Origin: Butyrivibrio sp. INlla21
GTDB lineage: Bacteria > Bacillota > Clostridia > Lachnospirales > Lachnospiraceae
Length of the DNA: 64,000 bases
Direction: 5' to 3'
Assembly: GCF_900116875.1 (NCBI RefSeq)
Contig: NZ_FPCC01000004.1
Coordinates: 1-64,000, forward strand
Shown here: piece by piece, positions 8,552 through 16,595 of the stretch
Layout of the letters: the number at the start of each line of letters is the position of its first letter
Numbering within the stretch: the first letter of the stretch is position 1
The notes under the pieces: model-generated
The model's input: the letters and a program-made list of their open reading frames with translations, nothing else
What the model was told of the DNA's origin: nothing
The model's database searches: none
Position numbers and translations under genes: made by a program

Positions 8552-8609
8552 TAATTATGATGATAAAACAATATATGGAAGAAATACAAACCATATGAAA
8601 GGAATTATT

Positions 8610-9809
8610 ATGCCTGATTTTCACCTTTTGGAAGGTACTATTCCCGTAGCGCCTCTTAATCTTATCGTTATGGAGTCTGCTTTGGAACTGGGAAACAGCG
8701 TAGATTCTTATATTTCACAGTTCAGACACGAGCTCTATTCAATGCCGGGTAACGATCCCGCATTTCACGGCTATGTTAAGGACAGCTACAAAATCCACTT
8801 TACCATGGACAGATTCGGAAGCGGCGAGTCTAAGGCCACCATTAACGAGAGTGTCCGCGGTAACGATGTCTATATCCTTACGGATATCTGCAATTACAGC
8901 ATAACTTACAAGATGTACAACTACGTTAACCACAAATCTCCCGACGATCATTATCAGGATCTTAAGAGAGTTATCGGTGCCCTTACAGGCAAAGCCAAAA
9001 GAATTAACGTAATCATGCCCTTCCTCTATGAAGGAAGACAGCACAAGAGAAACGGAATGGAATCCCTAGATGCGGCTCAGATGTTTAAAGAGCTCTATGA
9101 CATGGGAATCTCCAATTTCATCACCTTTGATGCTCACGACCCAAGAATATCCAATGCTAAGCCTCTCGGCGGATTTGATAACTTCCTGGCTTCATATCAG
9201 TTTATGAAAGCTCTTCTGTCACATATTGATGACCTTATCGTTGATAAGGATCATCTGACGGTTATCTCTCCCGATGAGGGTGCTCTTGACAGAGCCGTTT
9301 ATTTTGCGAACGTTATCGGCGCAGATACCGGTATGTTCTATAAGAGACGTGATTATGCTCATGTCGTTAACGGTTCCAACCCAATCGTTGCTCACGAATT
9401 CTTAGGTTCAGATATAAAAGGACGAGATGTTATCGTAATCGATGATATGATCTCTTCAGGTTCAAGTATGATCGATACCGCAAGACAGCTTAAGAACATG
9501 GGTGCCAAACGCGTATTTATCTGTACTACATTCGGTCTTTTCACCGACGGAATGGATAAGTTTGATGAAGGATATGAAAAGGGATACTTCGACGCCGTTA
9601 TCACAACCAATCTCACATATATGGATGAAGAAATCACCAAGAGAGAATATATCTTCATCGCTGATATGGGTAAATTCCTTGCAACCATCATCAACTTCTT
9701 AAATCACGATGCTTCAATGTCAACGGTTAACATGCCTACAGACAAGATCCACGAGATCGTCGAGAAATACAACTCCGGTTGCAAGACACCGACAGAGCTT
9801 TTTGATTAA
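8610..9809 (+). CDS. prs: Ribose-phosphate pyrophosphokinase (long form)
   Basis: PRPP synthetase makes phosphoribosyl pyrophosphate from ribose-5-phosphate and ATP for nucleotide, His and Trp synthesis. The C-terminal half has the PRPP-binding loop DVIVIDDMISSGSS and a preceding VISPDEGALDRA segment; FDAHDPRI replaces the classical Asp-Leu-His region. At 399 residues it is about 80 longer than the usual 315-320; the extra length is spread over the N-terminal half. The ATG at 8610 has AAAGGA at 8598-8603; an in-frame ATG at 8595 has no good ribosome-binding site. It is a single-gene plus-strand unit, divergent from the DUF512 operon and closed by a strong terminator. Confidence 0.9.
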   Translation: MPDFHLLEGTIPVAPLNLIVMESALELGNSVDSYISQFRHELYSMPGNDPAFHGYVKDSYKIHFTMDRFGSGESKATINESVRGNDVYILTDICNYSITYKMYNYVNHKSPDDHYQDLKRVIGALTGKAKRINVIMPFLYEGRQHKRNGMESLDAAQMFKELYDMGISNFITFDAHDPRISNAKPLGGFDNFLASYQFMKALLSHIDDLIVDKDHLTVISPDEGALDRAVYFANVIGADTGMFYKRRDYAHVVNGSNPIVAHEFLGSDIKGRDVIVIDDMISSGSSMIDTARQLKNMGAKRVFICTTFGLFTDGMDKFDEGYEKGYFDAVITTNLTYMDEEITKREYIFIADMGKFLATIINFLNHDASMSTVNMPTDKIHEIVEKYNSGCKTPTELFD

Positions 9810-9833
9810 AAATAACACTTACAATATAGAGAA

Positions 9834-9870
9834 AGCGCCTTGGCAAGTCGTAACTTGTCAAGGCGTTTTC
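9834..9870 (+). terminator. Strong terminator after prs, shared with the kinase gene
   Basis: A 14-bp stem with one wobble or mismatch (GCGCCTTGGCAAGT / ACTTGTCAAGGCGT), a four-base loop and a following TTTTC. The gene beyond is convergent, and the opposite strand also ends in a T-rich stretch, so the hairpin may serve both transcripts. Confidence 0.85.
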
Positions 9871-9900
9871 CCTCTCTTTTCTCTTTCCCTTTATGTATTG

Positions 9901-12351
9901 TTAAACAGCCTCAAAGCTGATAACAACCTTAAACAGGTCTCCGTCTAGCTTTATATCAAAGCTTCCGTTCTGTGCAACGGTGAGGTTCTTGGCTATTGAT
10001 AATCCAAGTCCGCTTCCTTCCGTCGCTCTCGATACATCTCCTCTTATAAATCTCTCCGTAAGCTCGCTTACATCAACATTTAACTCAGTAGCGGAAATGT
10101 TTTTTATGGAAAACTCAACGTTGTTTCTGTTATCTTTTCCGGGAACATATTTCATGTCCATATATACTCTTGTTCCGGAAAGCGCGTATTTGCAAACATT
10201 GTTGAGTAGATTCTCTATAACTCTCCAAAGATGATGCGCATCAGCCGTGATACACATGCTGACAGCCTCATGCTTAAATATCGGAGAAAGATTACTGTCC
10301 TCAAATTTCTCGTAAAATTCGCCTATAGTCTGATTAACAAGCTCTACAAAATCGGTTCTTTGAAGATTGATATTGATATTACCCGAACTTATCTTGGCTA
10401 CTTCAACAAGATCCTCGGTAAGCTGTTTAAGCTTCTGAGATTTCTGATCAAGGACATCTATATACTCTTTAACCTTGTCATTATCAATCTTTTCTCTTTT
10501 TATAAGATCAACATAATTTATGATCGAAGTAAGAGGCGTCTTAATGTCATGTGAGACATTGGTTATGAGATCCGCCTTCATCTTCTCATCCTTCATGCTG
10601 GTATCTACAGCCATCTTGATACCGTCACCGATAGAATTAACGGCTTCGGCAAGTGCTACGTTGTCGGAACGAAGATTCTCCACATCAACCTTGGCGCTGA
10701 CATCCCCGTTTTTGATATTCTCAATTACATGGATGATCTTATCTCTGTCAAGATTCTGTCTGTATACGAATACTCCGATCATTATATCCATGATCACCGC
10801 AATAACGATGCCGGGAATACCAATAAGCACAAGAAGGATATTGATCACAACAAAGATCGCATAAGGAACCCATGTGCGCACAATTACACTGGCGTTATTG
10901 GTCGTATTAACAACAACATCCTTAGCACCGAAGACAAGCTTCTTGATAAGACTGTCTTTCCATAAAAGACCGCTCTTACCCTTTTCCGTAAGGTTATATA
11001 TAAGATCAAGAAGTCCGATATCTGCGATAAATACGCCAATTCCGACAAGTATCAGGACAACCGGATTCTCTAAAAGTCTGTCAATGCTTCCCTTGTAGGT
11101 CATGGAAGCCAGATATGTTATCCCTAAAGGAACCGCCATTATAGCAAGCCCTCTAAGAGTAATAAGCTCTGTCGCCGTTCTGTTCTCGGTCGTTTCCGGT
11201 ATAACGGAAATCTGAGAAATAGATACGATCAAAAGAAGGATATATATAAACGCACACATAGCACAGAAGAAATAAAGCTGTGATCTGTATGGGCTATACT
11301 TGGTGAAACCGGCTTTACCCTGTGTGAAATCATCCTCGCAAGGATAAGCATTCGTATCAACACCAATGTAAACTTTGATCTGATCGGGATAAGCATAGCT
11401 GTAATTCTTGATCATGGATCTTACTATATTCTCTTTAATGAGCGTATTGGTATCATACGAAAGCTCATTTGGACAATAATAGATGTATTTTCCGTATTTT
11501 TTGAATTTATCAAGAATGTTTTCACCGTCTTCAATACGGACATTAGTATAAATATCGGTCTTGTCGTTTATAGTTCTTGAAACGTAATATCTTAAATTTG
11601 TGTTCTGATAGCTGTAATAAGAAATGTTATTTACATACTCATTGTAGCTGCTAAGCAAAGCTACAGAAGCGCTCTCGACAGACTGGCGCAAAGTATTGTA
11701 TTCATCCCAATTTGAAACGATTTCTTCAATATTCTTACCGTCAGCGGTCTGATATCTGCACTTAAGAATATCATATTGACCGTCTTGAAACTCATAGTCT
11801 CTGGGCTTTGTTGAAGTGATACTGTTCTGATCAAGCTGAGAACTCAGGTATGAGTTCATTCCTCCGGATACAATATTGTTTTTAAGATGAGTGTATGTGG
11901 TTTCTTCCGCAAGAAACTCTTCGCACTCTTCTGCGGTCATATCCTTACGTTCAGTCTCAAAACCGTTCTGAGCCCATTTTAAAAGATCGGAAAGGCGGTA
12001 ATGAGCAGTTATATAACCGCCCAAAAGAACCGAGCCTCTGTTAACGTATGCGGTAACGTCAATAATCTTGTCACCGTCATACTGTCCGTTCATCTCAAGC
12101 TGGCTTCGCTGAGCAACCAACCTAAGAACATTGGATATGTTATTCCCAAGAATATTATTGAAAAGATAAGATTCCTCATAAGGTCTGGATTTATCGGCTT
12201 CATGAAGGCTGTATGAAATATCTCCGCCTACGCCGTTTATAAGGATATTGGTTCCAAGCATGGAAAATAAGAGTATAAGAACGATAAAAGCCGCCAGAAA
12301 ATGCTGTATAACACTTCGTACGTTAATTCTCCCAAGTCGATTATCTTTCAT
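9901..12351 (-). CDS. Sensor histidine kinase, multi-TM
   Basis: This 816-residue membrane kinase should autophosphorylate on His601 and pass the phosphate to the regulator encoded just upstream. One TM helix (about residues 15-37) leads into a long extracytoplasmic region of roughly 315 residues, rich in Tyr, Asn and Asp. Four or five further TM helices follow (about 355-540), then a HAMP-like linker, the H-box NVSHDIKTPLTS, the N-box ENLLNNV (about 713-719) and a GSGLGLS G-box (about 779-785). The extracytoplasmic domain is not one I recognise. The gene overlaps the response-regulator stop codon by four bases (ATGA), so the pair is translationally coupled. The stimulus is unknown; the architecture resembles kinases found in many Lachnospiraceae. 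Confidence 0.93.
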   Translation of the reverse strand: MKDNRLGRINVRSVIQHFLAAFIVLILLFSMLGTNILINGVGGDISYSLHEADKSRPYEESYLFNNILGNNISNVLRLVAQRSQLEMNGQYDGDKIIDVTAYVNRGSVLLGGYITAHYRLSDLLKWAQNGFETERKDMTAEECEEFLAEETTYTHLKNNIVSGGMNSYLSSQLDQNSITSTKPRDYEFQDGQYDILKCRYQTADGKNIEEIVSNWDEYNTLRQSVESASVALLSSYNEYVNNISYYSYQNTNLRYYVSRTINDKTDIYTNVRIEDGENILDKFKKYGKYIYYCPNELSYDTNTLIKENIVRSMIKNYSYAYPDQIKVYIGVDTNAYPCEDDFTQGKAGFTKYSPYRSQLYFFCAMCAFIYILLLIVSISQISVIPETTENRTATELITLRGLAIMAVPLGITYLASMTYKGSIDRLLENPVVLILVGIGVFIADIGLLDLIYNLTEKGKSGLLWKDSLIKKLVFGAKDVVVNTTNNASVIVRTWVPYAIFVVINILLVLIGIPGIVIAVIMDIMIGVFVYRQNLDRDKIIHVIENIKNGDVSAKVDVENLRSDNVALAEAVNSIGDGIKMAVDTSMKDEKMKADLITNVSHDIKTPLTSIINYVDLIKREKIDNDKVKEYIDVLDQKSQKLKQLTEDLVEVAKISSGNININLQRTDFVELVNQTIGEFYEKFEDSNLSPIFKHEAVSMCITADAHHLWRVIENLLNNVCKYALSGTRVYMDMKYVPGKDNRNNVEFSIKNISATELNVDVSELTERFIRGDVSRATEGSGLGLSIAKNLTVAQNGSFDIKLDGDLFKVVISFEAV

Positions 12352-13043
12352 ATAACCTCATCCTCAATCTTGTATCCGACTCCCCAAACTACCTTGAGGT
12401 ATTTGGGGTCCTTCGGATTAATCTCAATCTTTTCTCTTATATGCCTGATGTGTACGGCGATGGTATTGTCAACCCGAACAGCTGAATCCTTCCAGATCTG
12501 CTCGTATATCTGATTGATCGAATATACCTTGCCTTTGTTCTTAACAAGAAACGCCAAAATATTGTATTCAATGGGCGTAAGTCTAATGCTCTCTCCGTAG
12601 ACAAAGCATTCCTTGGAATTGTCATCAATGACAAGACCGCCCGTAGAATATACATTTTCCTTGTCTTCAACACTACCAAGTGTCATAAATCTGCGGATAT
12701 TGGACTTAACTCTGGCAACAAGCTCAAGTGGGTTAAAAGGCTTGGTGATATAATCATCCGCACCGATATTAAGTCCCAATATCTTGTCCGAATCTTCGGA
12801 TTTAGCTGATAGAAAGACAACAGGAATAGTGCTGAATTTTCTTAGTTCCCTCACAAAATGAATACCGTCCATTCGCGGCATCATTACATCGACAATCGCA
12901 AGCTGAATCTTGGCACTCTTAAGAACTTCCAGTGCTTCGATGCCATCGTAGGCTTTATAGATCTTGAAACCCTCCTGCTCAAGATAGATCTCGATCGCAT
13001 CTACTATTTCCTTATCATCATCGCATACAAGAATATTTTCCAT
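12348..13043 (-). CDS. OmpR/PhoB-family response regulator
   Basis: A 231-residue two-domain regulator. The receiver domain has the acidic pocket DDD (residues 8-10), the phospho-acceptor Asp52 in AIVDVMMPRMDG, the conserved Ser/Thr region (VFLSAKSED) and Lys in ITKPFNP. The C-terminal winged-helix domain (about residues 130-228) carries the usual LTPIEYNILAFLVKNKGKV and DNTIAVHIRHIREKI segments. It is the first gene of the pair. Its upstream region contains three CTTAAG palindromes, two of them ten bases apart, the sort of tandem site this family binds, so autoregulation is likely. Regulated genes are not identified. Confidence 0.95.
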   Translation of the reverse strand: MENILVCDDDKEIVDAIEIYLEQEGFKIYKAYDGIEALEVLKSAKIQLAIVDVMMPRMDGIHFVRELRKFSTIPVVFLSAKSEDSDKILGLNIGADDYITKPFNPLELVARVKSNIRRFMTLGSVEDKENVYSTGGLVIDDNSKECFVYGESIRLTPIEYNILAFLVKNKGKVYSINQIYEQIWKDSAVRVDNTIAVHIRHIREKIEINPKDPKYLKVVWGVGYKIEDEVI

Positions 13044-13084
13044 ACTATCCTCTCAATCCCTAATTAATATTAAAACAGATAAAT

Positions 13085-13123
13085 CTTAAGATTTGCTGTA
13101 GAAAATTCTTAAGATTTCTTAAG
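13085..13123 (-). promoter_or_regulatory. Three CTTAAG palindromes upstream of the two-component operon
   Basis: CTTAAG occurs at 13085-13090 (inside the perfect 14-bp palindrome AAATCTTAAGATTT), 13108-13113 and 13118-13123. The last two are exactly ten bases apart, one helical turn, as in direct-repeat boxes of OmpR-type regulators. The outermost copy overlaps the pgeF stop codon. Binding by the adjacent regulator is inferred. Confidence 0.5.
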
Positions 13124-13991
13124 AATCTCTTTTTATCGATAAAAATGCAGCAAGATTACCTCTATCATCGTGATGAATCCTATGAGAAAACAAAAGATCC
13201 GGATTACATCTGGTGCATATATCGGTGACAATTATATTTTCCTTCTTTACTCCTTTTTTTAAAAGAGTCAGCTTAATGGCATTCCACAGATACAATCTGT
13301 ACTTGCCTTCAGGATACTTTATCAGTATCTTTTCGTTCTTTAATTCTTCTTCCGTATAATTCTCGGAAAACTCTGTTGCAACATCTTCTCCTATCTCATA
13401 GCACTCACCGCAGATAGACGGGCCGATCGCACAGATCAGATCAGAAGCTTTCGTTCCGTAATTCTCAGACATCTTTTCTATGGTCCTTGCAGCGATCTCT
13501 CCCTTAGTTCCCTTCCATCCCGAATGTGAAAGTCCGATTGCCTTATTTACAGGATCAATAAAATATATGGGAGGGCAATCTGCGTGAAATGTCGACAGGA
13601 TAATCCCCGGAACATTTGTGATAAGTCCGTCTATATCGGTGTAATCTCTTGACTTTGCAGGTCCCTTACCTCTGTCTTCTTCGGTGATAACCTTAATGTT
13701 GGTGGTATGAGTCTGGAACGTTGATACAAAATCATCAAGACTTTTTCCATGTCCCATTACATCTGCTATTCTTCTGTAGTTCTCATCTACGGCTTCCTTT
13801 TCATCGCCTCTTGTATAGCTTAGGTTCATCTCACTGTAGCAGCCCTTAGAAACGCCTCCAAATCTTGTACTGAAAAGATGATCTATAAAATCTATGCTTT
13901 CAAGTCTTGGGAAAACAAGGTATTTAACACCGTTTTTCTCCCGAAGCTCCATCGTTCTTTCATCGCCGGTTCTTTTGATTGTTGTATCCAA
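13119..13991 (-). CDS. pgeF: Peptidoglycan editing factor / multicopper oxidase-like YfiH protein
   Basis: A member of the YfiH/YlmD/PgeF (DUF152, laccase-domain) family, 290 residues. Visible are TRFGGVSKG near the N-terminus, the metal-site His in TFHADCPP and the Cys in ICGECYEIGEDV, and SHSGWKGT, all family hallmarks; the C-terminus has TCTRCNPDLLFSHR-like residues. In E. coli PgeF removes wrongly incorporated L-Ser from peptidoglycan precursors; other members act on purine nucleosides, so the substrate is open. The TTG at 13991 has GGAAGGAAAG upstream; an internal ATG at 13952 is the alternative. It is the last gene after yraN, 20 bases downstream, and its stop overlaps CTTAAG sites of the next operon. 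Confidence 0.9.
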   Translation of the reverse strand: MDTTIKRTGDERTMELREKNGVKYLVFPRLESIDFIDHLFSTRFGGVSKGCYSEMNLSYTRGDEKEAVDENYRRIADVMGHGKSLDDFVSTFQTHTTNIKVITEEDRGKGPAKSRDYTDIDGLITNVPGIILSTFHADCPPIYFIDPVNKAIGLSHSGWKGTKGEIAARTIEKMSENYGTKASDLICAIGPSICGECYEIGEDVATEFSENYTEEELKNEKILIKYPEGKYRLYLWNAIKLTLLKKGVKKENIIVTDICTRCNPDLLFSHRIHHDDRGNLAAFLSIKRDS

Positions 13992-14011
13992 ATTTCTTTC
14001 CTTCCAAATGT

Positions 14012-14383
14012 TTAATATACGTATTCAAACGCATCTTTAATCCATTTTATCTTATATTCTCCTTCATCGCCATAAATTGCGACAACATCGTAGCGAATAG
14101 GTGTATTTTCAGACAAATTTTTGCATTTAAGATAAACAAGGGATGCCTTTGATATCTTTTTCCTTTTAGAATAATCTACGGCAGTCTCGGGACTGCCGTA
14201 TTTAACACTCTTTCTGTATTTAACTTCTATAAAACACAGGTATTTTCCATCGCGCGCGATTATATCGATTTCTCCGCTCCTACAACGAAAATTTCTCTCT
14301 ATAATGCTTGCACCGTTGTCGCATAAGTGATCAGTCGCAACATCTTCAAGTGCGGTGCCTAAAACTCTTTTATTTAATTCCAT
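14012..14383 (-). CDS. yraN: YraN/UPF0102 family endonuclease-like protein
   Basis: A 123-residue protein with the restriction-endonuclease-like core of the UPF0102 family: an N-terminal helix with Gly and Glu (GTALEDVATDHL), then GEIDIIARDG and FIEVKYRKS, which supply the Asp and Glu-x-Lys of the fold. Family members are often linked to RNase HII and DNA processing genes; the exact substrate is not established. The chosen ATG at 14383 is directly preceded by an in-frame GTG at 14386 and either may be used. It follows the FlhB-tail gene with a 33-base gap in the rbgA-rnhB-ylqG-ylqH cluster. Confidence 0.9.
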   Translation of the reverse strand: MELNKRVLGTALEDVATDHLCDNGASIIERNFRCRSGEIDIIARDGKYLCFIEVKYRKSVKYGSPETAVDYSKRKKISKASLVYLKCKNLSENTPIRYDVVAIYGDEGEYKIKWIKDAFEYVY

Positions 14384-14416
14384 CACTTAACTGTCTTTCT
14401 ATTGTATTACTATTTC

Positions 14417-14725
14417 TTAATGCCTTCTCGTCTTGTCCTTTGCCTTAATCTTATCCATCGCATCGACGAATACCAGAATCTCAGCCACAACCTCATAAAG
14501 TTCGGGAGGGATCATCTCACCGATCTCAAGCCTAGAAAGAGTGTCTGCCAGCTTGTCGTCAACATGAACGGGAACCTTGCTCTCCTTAGCCTTTTCGATG
14601 ATCTTTTCGGCAAGAGCTCCTTTTCCGGATGCAACGACTTTGGGGGCACCGTCTTCATTGGGGTCATAGGCCAGCGCGACCGCGGTTTTCACTTTTTCGT
14701 TGTCATTATTGCCATTGTTTGCCAT
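14417..14725 (-). CDS. ylqH: FlhB C-terminal-domain-like protein (YlqH type)
   Basis: This 102-residue soluble protein resembles only the cytoplasmic C-terminal domain of FlhB/YscU, the export-switch part of type III secretion systems. It has the pattern AVALAYDPNEDGAPKVVASGKG followed by AEKIIEKAKESKVPVHVDD and LSRLEIGEMIPPELYEVVAEIL. The autocleavage motif NPTH of true FlhB is replaced by DPNE, so self-cleavage is not expected. No membrane part is present. The ATG at 14725 has GAGGA at suitable spacing; a TTG at 14743 is rejected. It follows directly after a FliK-like gene, echoing the B. subtilis ylqG-ylqH pair. Its role outside flagella is unknown. Confidence 0.85.
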   Translation of the reverse strand: MANNGNNDNEKVKTAVALAYDPNEDGAPKVVASGKGALAEKIIEKAKESKVPVHVDDKLADTLSRLEIGEMIPPELYEVVAEILVFVDAMDKIKAKDKTRRH

Positions 14726-14771
14726 TGTCATTTCCTCGTGCAAAAAAGTTTATGCCAAAACAATCTTTCCG

Positions 14772-16595
14772 TCATGCTCTGGCATCAAAGGAAGCCGTAG
14801 AGATAAGCGTATTTCTCGATACATTCAGCATCTCGTCAACAGCTGCGTCTTCACCGTCCTTTTCATCATGAAGCATCATGTTAACCTGCATCGAATAGCC
14901 TCTCTTCTCAAGCCTTTCATTAAGAATGTGGATGTTGTCATTTATAAGATCAAGCACAGAATCATCAGCCACATAGAAATTCGTCGTAACTTTGGTATTA
15001 AGCATCTTAACGTAGACATCAACAGGACCGAGGTTTTCCATATCAAGATGAAGCACCGCACTTACTGAGCCGTCTTCAGAGAGCTTCTTATGCTTATTTC
15101 TGTAGACAAAAAGATCTCCGTGAACATCCTGCCCCGCCATCCGAAGAGGAAGCTGAACATATTGGAACATCTGATTAAGCTGATTTATAAAATCAAGGTT
15201 GTTCTGAATATTGCTTACCGCCTGCCCAAGCTTCGAATCTGCTCCGACGGTATTTACTATTGCATCCGACAAGCCTTTCATCTGAGAATTAAGTCTCTGA
15301 TACAGATTGTCGATATTCTCTTTCTTTTGAACGTCGCCCGGTTTTAACAGCCATTCGGAACTCATGGCATCCTTAAGGACCTTATTATAGTCATTACTTG
15401 TAAAAAGATTCTTCCAAGCCGCGCTTTGGCTCTTATCGGAAAGATCCGCGGAAGCGTAGCTGTTATTTAGCTCTTTTAAAAGAACTTTCGCAGCTTCGCC
15501 CGCATCTGTCTTGGAAGTCTCAATATATTTATTTATCGCTTCATTCGAAAGGTTCAAAGCCTTTAAATTATTGCGCAGTTCATCAAGATTGGACGCGCCC
15601 TCAGTTGCCTGTGAAGCGAGTTCGCCTACCTGAGCTGCTGTTTCGCCTGCCTGTTCGGCTGCGCCCGCGCTGACAGCTTCTTCCCCAGATTGACCTGCAA
15701 TGGCGGCGGTCTGTGATGCTCCTTCTCCGGTCTTCGAAGCTCCATCAGCAGATTGCAAAGCGCCCTCAGTTGCCTGTGAAGCGAGTTCGCCTACCTGAGC
15801 TACTGTTTCGCCTGCCTGTTCGGCTGCGCCGGCCTGTGCTACTGTTTCGCCCGCTTGAGCTTCTACTGTTTCACCCGCACTCGCTGCAGTGGCATCGCCT
15901 GCAGAAACAGCGCCTTCCGAAAGCTCATTTAACAAAGCTCCGTATAATTTCATGGCACCTTCTTCGTTGCCGTTTGCGGAAAGCTCGTTAAATGCGGCGG
16001 GAAGCTCATCCATAAGCTCATTTATCTGGCCTATGACCTGATGCTCATAGTTTTTGTAGCTCTCAAATTGAATAATGTTGTTTTCGCTTATTGGAATATT
16101 AAGACTCTTCATCTCCACCATAGAAGAGATGGAAGAATTCGGAAACATGGTAAGATTTTTGTTCATGGCAAGCAGCGCATCTCTTCCAATGGGAAGACCT
16201 GCTTCCATCATATTTTTGACCATTTCGACGCTATCGTGCGTAACTTCGATTCCGGCTGCGTTAAGCGCCTTTAATGTACTCTCTGTAACCGCTGTATTCT
16301 CGTACAACGGCGTTATGGCAACTTTACCGTTTGCCGTGGACCTGACCGCAAAATTAAGTGTCTGCCCCTCTCTAAGACCCATCTCATCAGAAAGCTTGGC
16401 AGAGATCACGTTATCGCCCACACTTATATTGGCGACCTTCTCTCCGTCAACATCAGATACAGAAATAACCGTACCCTGGATAGATGAGCCCGCCTTAAGC
16501 TCCAGAGGCTTGGAGACGCCTTCCGGAGTATTCAAAGTCTTGCCGTCAATTATATACGCCGAACCTGATTGTGATACATTCTGAATGATGCTCAT
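14772..16595 (-). CDS. FliK-like flagellar hook-length control family protein (YlqG type)
   Basis: A 607-residue protein whose C-terminal 110 residues match the FliK/Flg_hook domain: VLHLDMENLGPVDVYVKM, then a segment in which two strands lead to LINDNIHILNERLEKRGY. FliK proteins measure hook or needle length and signal to FlhB; here the FlhB-like partner is the next gene. The N-terminal 110 residues are beta-rich (GSSIQGTVISVSDVDG), and the middle (about residues 225-335) is low-complexity, Ala/Gly/Glu/Gln-rich, with a 55-residue-spaced repeat containing GAAEQAGETVAQVGELASQA. No signal peptide or TM. Its start overlaps the rnhB stop by four bases. A function apart from flagella cannot be excluded, since no flagellar structural genes are nearby. 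Confidence 0.78.
   Translation of the reverse strand: MSIIQNVSQSGSAYIIDGKTLNTPEGVSKPLELKAGSSIQGTVISVSDVDGEKVANISVGDNVISAKLSDEMGLREGQTLNFAVRSTANGKVAITPLYENTAVTESTLKALNAAGIEVTHDSVEMVKNMMEAGLPIGRDALLAMNKNLTMFPNSSISSMVEMKSLNIPISENNIIQFESYKNYEHQVIGQINELMDELPAAFNELSANGNEEGAMKLYGALLNELSEGAVSAGDATAASAGETVEAQAGETVAQAGAAEQAGETVAQVGELASQATEGALQSADGASKTGEGASQTAAIAGQSGEEAVSAGAAEQAGETAAQVGELASQATEGASNLDELRNNLKALNLSNEAINKYIETSKTDAGEAAKVLLKELNNSYASADLSDKSQSAAWKNLFTSNDYNKVLKDAMSSEWLLKPGDVQKKENIDNLYQRLNSQMKGLSDAIVNTVGADSKLGQAVSNIQNNLDFINQLNQMFQYVQLPLRMAGQDVHGDLFVYRNKHKKLSEDGSVSAVLHLDMENLGPVDVYVKMLNTKVTTNFYVADDSVLDLINDNIHILNERLEKRGYSMQVNMMLHDEKDGEDAAVDEMLNVSRNTLISTASFDARA
15595..15830. repeat. 71-bp direct repeat inside the FliK-like gene
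   Basis: Positions 15595-15665 and 15760-15830 are 71-bp copies differing at one base. They are offset by 165 bases (55 codons), so gain or loss of a unit keeps the frame. They encode the Ala/Gln/Glu/Gly-rich linker. Confidence 0.9.

Noticed and set aside
8595-8609. Upstream ATG of prs as start codon
   Set aside because: The AAAGGA ribosome-binding site for the next ATG lies inside this segment, and none precedes the first ATG.
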